NCBI GenBank assembly: GCA_030248215.1
Contig: JASANG010002443.1
Coordinates: forward strand, 1 to 64,000
Source: Enoplolaimus lenunculus
Lineage: Eukaryota > Nematoda > Enoplea > Enoplida > Thoracostomopsidae
Direction of reading: 5' to 3'
Length of the DNA: 64,000 bases
Below the pieces are notes generated by a model. The model did no database searches and was not told the origin of the DNA. It saw only the letters and a program-made list of their open reading frames with translations. Positions 56,725 to 64,000 of the stretch are shown piece by piece. The stretch's first letter is position 1; the number at the start of each line of letters is the position of its first letter. The translations under genes were made by a program, and so were the position numbers.

Positions 56725-56945
56725 TATTATTTTTACAGAGTGTCTGTTAAGGTGACAGATAAACGAGATATATTCACTTCTGAAATTGCTATAGACAATG
56801 AAAAAAGGTCTTTTAACATATATTTAAAGAACCATATTAATTTCTAGACGTCAAAATACGTTTCTTTGTAATTAGGTTATATCATCTTGAAGCCAAACCT
56901 GGTAATACCGCTGGTGTAATAGTATACATAACAGGTCAATTTTTT

Positions 56946-59362
56946 TCATACTGCACTAGTGATATACTGTTGAACCGGATGATCCGCTGTTGTTGCAATG
57001 TATTCAGATAGCGCAGAATGTACTGGCGTGGTTATTGTACAGTTTGAACTGCGATTGGTGTGGCACGGAGACGCAACAATGTCCATATCGAACGAACCAG
57101 ATGCCGGTTGCTCGGAAAGTCGTTTCCAATTGTAGAACATTATTTGGTCGAGAGCATTCAAGTATGAATCATTGTCCATTGACGATAGTTCATCAGACGA
57201 CTCCTGCAAAAAAATGTTTTTGAAATTTCAGAATTGAACCGATATAGTTTAGTGATCCGAATAAAAGAGGATCTATATTTTGAGTAATAATCAATACTAT
57301 AGTGAAGAAGAGTCCATAAATGTCAATTATACCTAATTGCAGTGCATAAATTACTCCAGGACCAAATGAAGTTGAGTTCTAAACTTTATGGCATACTTAA
57401 CTTTTGAAAGTACATTCCTTAGTATAATTTTGCATTATCACTCAAGCTGTTGCCACATGACAAATAAGCGTTTAATTCAGTGGATAGTTGCAATACTGAA
57501 TATAGTAACGAAGGGCGGCGGAGGACGAACTAAAAAAGAATAACAGCCCGTAATCGAATAAGAGGGGGTACCCTCTAGAAAGGCCACATAAATATCAGTC
57601 TCTCCCGTCTTATTCGGGGCTAGTCACCCACTGACCCCCTTTGGCTATAGACGCGGCGAGCAAATGGAATTATAAGCAAATATTTCAACAACAAACCTTG
57701 ATATCGTGAGGATTATCAATATAATGGAGTGATATGTCGTCCCAACAGTTATCGCGAAGATTCGGAATACTTTTGTCATTCGCGCAAAATGTTGACTTTC
57801 TTTGTCGACACCAACACGAGAGCAGCACTGAAATTAAAAAAACACACACACAGATTTGGGCCCATGTTACTTTTAGGGCCTTCCCGGTTTCTGGTGGGCT
57901 GTAAAAGAGTACGTTTTGAATTTAGACATAGGCGACTAGAGACATCTTCACTGCAAAAAATGATGAGTCAAATTGACTCTCTCTCTGAAATACGCTTGTC
58001 GGGACTACAAATTGAGTCAAAATTCGACGCCACCAGAGTCAAATTCGATTCACTAAGTCGCACGTTTGACTCCGGCGTAGTCGAATTTAACTCAGTTTGT
58101 GTAGTCTCGAAAAGACTATTTCGGAAAGAGTTAATTTGACTCACCACATTTTGCAGTGTTCTTACCAATAAACAGTAGAAACGCTATGGCAGCAATTGCG
58201 ATTCCAAGCGCAATATGAAGCACTAATGCGGCTGGATTTGGTTGCGCCGCTTGCGCTACAACGCTGAGTTCCATTCCACGCTCAATGGTGTCATTTATTG
58301 TTCTGTTCGTCCGGTTGAATTGCTGCTGATCTTTGTCGTATGAAACGGACGTGTTTACTTTGTCGCTATTTTGCTTCAAATTTTTCATTTTCTCACGCTT
58401 TTTAAGTGTGGCATTTTCAAACGATGCCGCTGTTGCCATTGAAGTTACAATGTGACCTGTGTTGTCAACCCGTGCATAGAGTTCCCAGGATTTTTTCGAA
58501 GTAGCATATTTCCGCGATTGTGACAACGGTTCCACGACCGGTTTAGTGTTGGCGAATGCTTCATTTGTTGATCTGTCTGCTTGGAGTTTGTCGCCGTCGC
58601 CAAATAATTCGATGCGACTTGGGACAACAGCTGTGTTTCCGCCAATATTTGTTTTTGTACGATTTAATACACGAATTTGGTTGTTAGGTTCGTCAGTGGA
58701 GCTACCCACACCATCATGCCTTTCCGCGGAAGAGATTTTAGCTGTCGACCGAGAAGTGTTTGAAGTTGGATTCTGAGCGGAAATGACATATTTTGCGCTA
58801 CGGTTATCATCATCATCGTTTTGTTTCGATTGCTTATGAATTGCGGACGCTGTTGCTGTCGCAGGGCTGTCAGGTCGAAACGTAGATTTCGTGTTCAATA
58901 ATGGACGCAAAATGGTTTCATCTGAGCTTGTGCCGGTTGTAATTTGTGGAGTCGTAGAAGATATGGAACGTCCTGGATAAGCGTCGAACGCGCCTTTGTC
59001 ACTGAACGCTAACGTTTTTTGATGTTGACCGCTGTTTGCAAACATTTTGTTGTTCTTATTGCGTCTTCTATCAAGCCAGTCAATCTTTTCATTGCTGCCT
59101 GCAACTGCAGTGTCCAATGTTTGGTTAAATGTTGCTCTGTTCATTGGTACATTTTCTCGATTGACCTTCGATTTTTCAGGCGAAATTTCAACGTTTTGTC
59201 GAATACGGTTGGTGTTTTTTGATAAAATTACAAACGGATGAGATCGAAATTGAATTTCAATTGATGTTGACGGTTCAACGCGTAGTTGTGCTTCTGTAGT
59301 TGATTGTGTTACCATTCTAACTTGTTTATTTCGTTGTTCAAATATATTAAATGTATTTTTTT
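56946..59362 (-). CDS. Unrecognised single-pass membrane protein, last three exons
   Basis: Exons, in coding order on the minus strand: 59362-58166, 57827-57697 and 57203-56946. They join in phase (1, then 0) into 527 residues plus stop. The 5' end is an acceptor (GATAATTTTAG), so earlier exons exist upstream and the signal peptide is not seen. The first ~370 residues are polar and low-complexity (Asn, Ser, Thr, Lys, Arg) with several N-glycosylation sites (NRTNRTIND, NATL), probably a flexible ectodomain. A helix follows (AALVLHIALGIAIAAIAFLL), continued across the junction by FIGVLLSCWCRQRK, with basic residues marking the cytoplasmic side. The tail of about 125 residues ends YITSAV, a possible class I PDZ ligand. 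No domain I can name. Confidence 0.72.
57247..57620. mobile_element. TAGTGACCCGAATAAGA-family element in intron between exons 2 and 3
   Basis: Left TTTAGTGATCCGAATAAAAG and right CTTATTCGGGGCTAGTCAC are inverted repeats. It takes up about three-quarters of the 493-bp intron (57204-57696). The internal sequence matches the copy at 45031 in reverse. Confidence 0.78.
57865..57935 (-). mobile_element. End fragment of a telomere-repeat MITE (family T)
   Basis: CCCATGTTACTTTTAGGGCC and TTTCTGGTGGGCTGTAAAAG are the family T end; the hexamer array is absent. It lies in the same intron as the family S copy at 57949. Confidence 0.65.
57949..58158. mobile_element. Splice-signal MITE (family S) abutting an exon donor
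   Basis: CACTGCAAAAAATGATGAGT at one end, CACCACATTTTGCAGTG at the other, 210 bp. On the minus strand its first base lies seven bases after the exon's last base (58166), just past the GTAAG donor. Its own GGTGAGTC then forms a second donor exactly 21 bases further on, in frame. On the minus strand its far end gives the acceptor TTTTTTGCAG. Confidence 0.88.
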
Positions 59363-60504
59363 CTAAAATTATCAACAATTAAACCATTTGTCAGTGCAAA
59401 ATATTTACAAATATCAGTTGATTTCTCTGCCATGTTTGGCGAGCTTTAAGCTGAATCAGGCCTGTTGCCAGTTCAACGTACTGGACGACCGAACCGCTCC
59501 TCTGCCGGTTGCGATTGAAATAAGCGCATTAGCGAGAATGAAACGTGGGTGTAAACTTTTTCATGGGAACGGAGCCGTTCTGGCTCCACCTGGCTACGGG
59601 ACAAGCAGGACTTATTGTTTTCAGGGTGAAATGTATACACACTGATTTTAATTGTCTCACGGAATTTCAAGTCAATATACAGAACGCCATCACGGTTTTT
59701 TCATAATTTTTGTGGCCAAATTTTTCGAAATAATCACGGGTGCATATTATTTTTCATTTTATAAGAAACTAAAACGGTCAAGCAGTCCTCGAATGGTTTT
59801 GGAAAAATTTCATTTTTGAATAAATTGAAACTATGATCTCTTGTGCGCATTCATTCCCACACACTAGTTGTTGGTGCTTTTCAATACTGAGCCGACATTG
59901 CTTTAATAGTGGAACATGTATGTACCAAAATTTATTATTTTCTCACGCGTTGTTGTGTGCGTAGTGACTGTTTATGTACGATTAACACACTATATATCAT
60001 TGAAACACGATAGTGTTTACAATATATGTTTCAAGCATCGAGAATGCACGCTTTTGAAAGTTTTGCAGAATGTTCTCTGCAGGAAATTAGAGCTTGAATG
60101 TGGTAACTTACGTATAGAATACCCTAATTATCCGCTTCTACACCATACACAAATTGGACAGCTAAACGTCTCATTTAAGTTGTTATTAAAAGTTTGATTT
60201 TTGTATTTTTTCGAAAAAATTGTATTACAAATATGGAATTACCATAGCTAGTCGATATTATTGTGTGATGCTAATGACACCGTGCAATAGATTACGTGTC
60301 CTTGCGATGTTGGTTCTACTGAAATTTCTAACTAGACAGTAATATTTTGTAATAACCTCCCATGCATTAGCTTAGAACAGGCTGCTTTTTGGCGGATTGC
60401 AATGGAGCAAGTGTACGCTTTAGACTTATATTTTGTTTAGGCTTAGGCGTACGCTTAGGAGTAGTCTTAGCATAAAACCTCACCGTATCCCATGTAAAAG
60501 AAAG
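59363..60504. other. Upstream flank of the minus-strand gene, no exon placed
   Basis: I looked on the minus strand for an exon ending in phase 1 that could join at 59362 and found none I trust. A degenerate TTAGGC stretch at about 60418-60490 is a family T remnant. A CCACCTGGCTACGGGAC fragment near 59587 belongs to the CCCGTAGCC family. Confidence 0.45.
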
Positions 60505-61409
60505 AAACTAGGTAAAAGTGCCCCTAGAAGGGACAGATTGTGATATGTTTCGCTTGAAGCATGTAAAAGAGTTTAAACAAGGGTTAGTTAGACCATAGAT
60601 CAGTAGGTAATGCTTATAATATTAGCTCCATAACTTCTATGAAAATAGTTGTCATCTATACCTTTGACGGCTGTCTTTCAGTGTTAACACGCTTGCGGTC
60701 AGTGAAACAAGAAACATATGGGCCCAACAAACTTTCATCTGTTAAGCTATAAACCGACACTATGGGTTTTCAAGGCGTTCTAAAGTACAACTCTCAACTT
60801 GCCTTTCGTATAACAGTCAGTTGCTTTCTAAAGTTATCTTAGTTGAATTTTGCAACGTTTGAATGGTATTTTCTAGATGAATAGCTTGAATATGTCACGG
60901 CACAGAACACAATTTGGAAAAGTTTCTCGACTTCACATCCACAAATTGTCATGGTAAAGATAGGTAAAATAGTCGAGCACGTATGCGTGACATTTTTTAT
61001 TCGATAATCAATAGACGCAATTTGTAATCTTGCAATATTGCAATATTTACTAATCAAGTTTTAGAAACAAATATTTTAAAAGTCAAAAAATATTCTCTTC
61101 CAATGAAGAATGCTAGATAGATGACTTATAAACTGAACATTGTAAAACCCAACAAACGCTAAAATTATGCTGATAGGTGATGTCCGCTGGGCCCATATGT
61201 TTCTTGTTTCACTGACCGCAAGCGTGTTAACACTGAAAGACAGCCGTCAAAGGTATAGATGACAACTATTTTCATAGAAGTTATGGAGCTAATATTATAA
61301 GCATTACCTACTGATCTATGGTCTAACTGACCCTTGTTTAAACTCTTTTACATGCTTCAAGCGAAACATATCACAATCTGTCCCTTCTAGGGGCACTTTT
61401 ACCTAGTTT
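60505..61409. mobile_element. Element with 222-bp terminal inverted repeats, recent
   Basis: Arms at 60505-60726 and 61188-61409 are inverted copies of 222 bp that differ at one base (GGGTTAGTT against GGGTCAGTT). Outer ends are AAACTAGGTAAAAG; inner ends CATATGGGCCCA. The 461-bp interior has no convincing gene and is unrelated to the other repeats. No clear target duplication can be read because the ends are palindromic (CTAG). The near-identity of the arms means it is young or kept alike by gene conversion. Confidence 0.9.
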
Positions 61410-63514
61410 AAACTATTTGTGTGTACCCTGAAACAAAATTTTTTTAGACTGCGTTCATGTCCCATTGGAAATGCTAGAAAACCTCACGCTTTCAGGCATA
61501 CTGGTCGCAGAATTCGGCATCCGAAGATAACCCTGCTTGTTTCGCTTTATTTTATTAATGAGATTTAGAGTAAATAAAACAAATAGCAAAATTCAAACTA
61601 AAAGTGATAGTACCGTTTACTAGTACTACTTCAATAAACAGTTTTACTTGTGTTCGTTTGACAACTATATTTGGCGATAACCAATTATGGATTTTTAAAA
61701 AATATTATTCGAAACAGTATACCGCATCCGTCAAATTTCAGTATATCCTCTATTTTACAAGTGGTTTGCGCTGAACATTGCGAAACACTAAAAAACTATT
61801 AATCTTCCTGGTAAATCTTTATATTCTAAAAAATATCCCTTTTGTGATACAAAATTCACGTGTTTTTAGTGCGCATTTTCTACTTTTAAATGCTTTAACA
61901 AACAGTTTTTTTATTTAAAAACAGCGTCAAAAACTGAAACGTAAACTTTAGCAAAATTTCAAAACACTTTTTGACAATTCACACTGTGTTGTTAAATTGG
62001 AAATGTGCCGAATGTGCTCTACATTCGAATATTGTTGGGTCTCAAATAAATATTTGAAACAATCTGAATTTGACAGTGTAAGGATTTCATTTCTCATACT
62101 CAACGAGTCGAGAATCAATTGGAAATATTAATACAAGCTGGACTGTTTATAATACAGATGCATCCTAATAGTAGATCCCAGCGTAAAACATCCTTGAATG
62201 ATCCTGTCCCAAAGGATCCGGGGTGCTACCGGTTTGCCAACGTAGCCAACTGGGTGTATCCAATGGGCGTTTTATCTAAACAAGTTGACCGTCCCAGAAT
62301 GCACCCTGTGATCCGCTGTCCCAACTGTCCGCACTGTCCCAATTATATTTGTTGTGTGTATTTCTGGTACATTGCTGTCCTGGGACATTGGGACGGCCTT
62401 TAATGCAACATTGGCCACAATGTTTTACTGTAGTTATATATTGTTTAATAAGTTTTGCAACAATAACGAATGTTATACCATGTATATATTATGTATTTTG
62501 TTAAACTTTGCTTGATACAACGTTTAATGCTGCGTAAACGCGTTAATAATAGTTTTGAGCTTAAATGTTTTTTGCCGAACTCAAACCCGCAAGTTTGTAG
62601 CATCGGAAATTACCGTTTGATTCTAATTCGGTTTCACCGCAGACTGTAACGAACATAACCAGCAAAACATCTGGTATATCCAATCAAAACACGTGTTGTA
62701 ACATCTACTCAATCAGCGCCCGTGAACTTAACAAAACTCGTACCGGATTGGACGAGTGAGCAAAACTAATTTCACATTAATGTTTCAGCAATGTATTTTC
62801 ATTAAGTTTTTTTTCTATTCATTCGAAAATAACGCAAAAACCCGGAAAACAACCACGTTTCTGTTGGTGTTTCCATGCCCAAAGCTGGCTTGAGCATACG
62901 CTTTTATGTGAACATTTTTTGATTAAACCTAAACCGAAGCCTAAGCCTATTTTAAAGCAGAAGTGTACAAAAGCGAAATTTTTCGCTGGGTGAAATGTTA
63001 AATTTTGTATCACACGAAAAAGAAAATCAAATTTTAACATTTCGCATTGTTGCATATCTATTTTATTGTTAAACTTAGGTTAATTTAGGAATTGAAATCA
63101 CACAAAGATTACGCTAATTATTGTTAATTTTAAAACAAGTGTCTGTCTGAGTTGAGATACGACCTTATATTTTGCCGAAATAAAACAACCCCTACATTCT
63201 GTTTTGCATTTTTTGTGTTCAGTTAAAACTGTAGACTGTAATCGACAAACTAACGGCTGGGGGGTGATAATTGTAAGTGACGCAGTAACATATAGAGTCT
63301 TTCACGAAAATTTTGCCGCAGATGCGGTGCTGGTTGAATCAAGTTGATGAGAATATTAAAATACATATTTTTATGTTTTAAAAGTTCAAATCCAGCCGAT
63401 CATATTCAAATAGTAAAACTGAAAAGGAAAATTGCTATACGCGTATCATTACACTTCAAACTAAACACATGGTTTCGAGAGGTAAGCCGCTATGGCAAAC
63501 GCAGATGTTCCTGG
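61410..63514. other. AT-rich stretch without a supported gene
   Basis: About 62180-62420 is GC-richer, with CTGTCCCAA/TTGGGACAG-type motifs at both sides, probably an old MITE. A short CCTAAACCGAAGCCTAAGCC piece is at about 62928. Nothing else is seen. Confidence 0.45.
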
Positions 63515-63636
63515 ACACATTTTACCTCCAACCCCTAGAAAATTTGCAACCTTTCCTTGTATAAGTCATTGAAAACGTTTGAATGCCTTTCCTGAAAAAG
63601 TTTTAGCCCCTCTAGCAAGGTGAGCTGGCTACGGGA
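63515..63636. repeat. CCCGTAGCC-family MITE, partial
   Basis: Ends CAAGGTGAGCTGGCTACGGG with the core ATAAGTCATTGAAAACG; the left end is not clear. 63637-64000 shows no feature. Confidence 0.6.
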
Positions 63637-64000
63637 CTGCATGGGTTGTGGATCTCAGAGGTCACAGGTCAAGTACGCATGGATGACAATGCGACCAAAA
63701 CAAGAGCAACATTTTACGTTCAGATTTATAGTAAAATAGGTTTTTTCACTAATGTCAGAGATTTTTAGGTCCGCGTATATGGAGAACTAATGTTATAACC
63801 TTTCGAACAAAAAAGCTTTTAAAAACGACAAAATGGTTAAGTAGTTTACTTATAGCAGTAGCACGTATAAAGTACTAAGTTGTATTTAAGTAGTGTTTCA
63901 GAAACCCAAACCATTGATAATTAATATTTGCTTCAATGTTTAAGTACAAAACTTTTCAAAGTCTGCAATTTTTTATTACGTGCACTGTCGAAATTATCTT

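Noticed and set aside
58131-58165. Unspliced C-terminal end (GKNTAKCGESN) of the minus-strand frame
   Set aside because: It reads through a donor into the MITE; splicing at 58166 into 57827 and then 57203 gives a consistent membrane helix and tail.
60839-61057. 72-residue minus-strand frame inside the long-inverted-repeat element, as a transposase
   Set aside because: Too short and without any recognisable catalytic motif.

Overview
This is a gene-poor, repeat-dense animal nuclear window. Four protein-coding genes with GT-AG introns can be assembled by joining exons in phase. On the + strand lie a 13-exon class-1 (transmembrane, Ig-less) semaphorin (14746-33644), a four-exon secreted Ser/Gly/Thr-rich protein I do not recognise (41945-46902), and a four-exon Twisted gastrulation (TSG) BMP-modulator gene (49426-51772). 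On the - strand lie the last three exons of an unrecognised single-pass membrane protein (59362 down to 56946), whose 5' exons I could not place. For each of the three complete genes the summed exon length is a whole number of codons ending in one stop.

The organism is an invertebrate. Semaphorins with sema-PSI-membrane-tail order and no Ig domain are typical of protostome class 1. Repeat arrays of TTAGGC, the nematode telomere hexamer, sit inside transposon-like elements across the window, which points towards a nematode or close relative. To my knowledge the standard rhabditid models lack a clear TSG, so an early-branching lineage is possible. The taxon is an inference and is not proved here.

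Layout: 1-14.7 kb is non-coding and full of short DNA-transposon remnants (MITEs), including hAT-type copies with 8-bp target duplications. 14.7-33.6 kb is the semaphorin gene, whose introns hold a 64-bp tandem array, foldback elements and many MITEs. 33.6-41.9 kb is intergenic with nested MITEs. 41.9-46.9 kb is the Ser/Gly-rich gene. 47-49.4 kb and 51.8-56.9 kb are repeats on either side of the TSG gene. 56.9-59.4 kb is the membrane-protein gene. 59.4-64 kb is mostly featureless apart from a recent element with 222-bp inverted arms.

The most interesting signals are in the mobile DNA. One ~210-bp MITE family carries a consensus 5' splice donor just inside one end and a 3' splice acceptor at the other, like an introner, and one copy abuts a real exon boundary and offers an in-frame second donor. 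A TTAA-flanked, piggyBac-like MITE has a tRNA-Gly-like (CCC) sequence inside it. A third family carries expandable telomere-like TTAGGC arrays. Two copies of the tRNA-bearing MITE are inserted in copies of the telomere-repeat family, which gives a relative order of activity. No LTR retroelement, retrovirus-like element or other capsid-bearing element was recognised.
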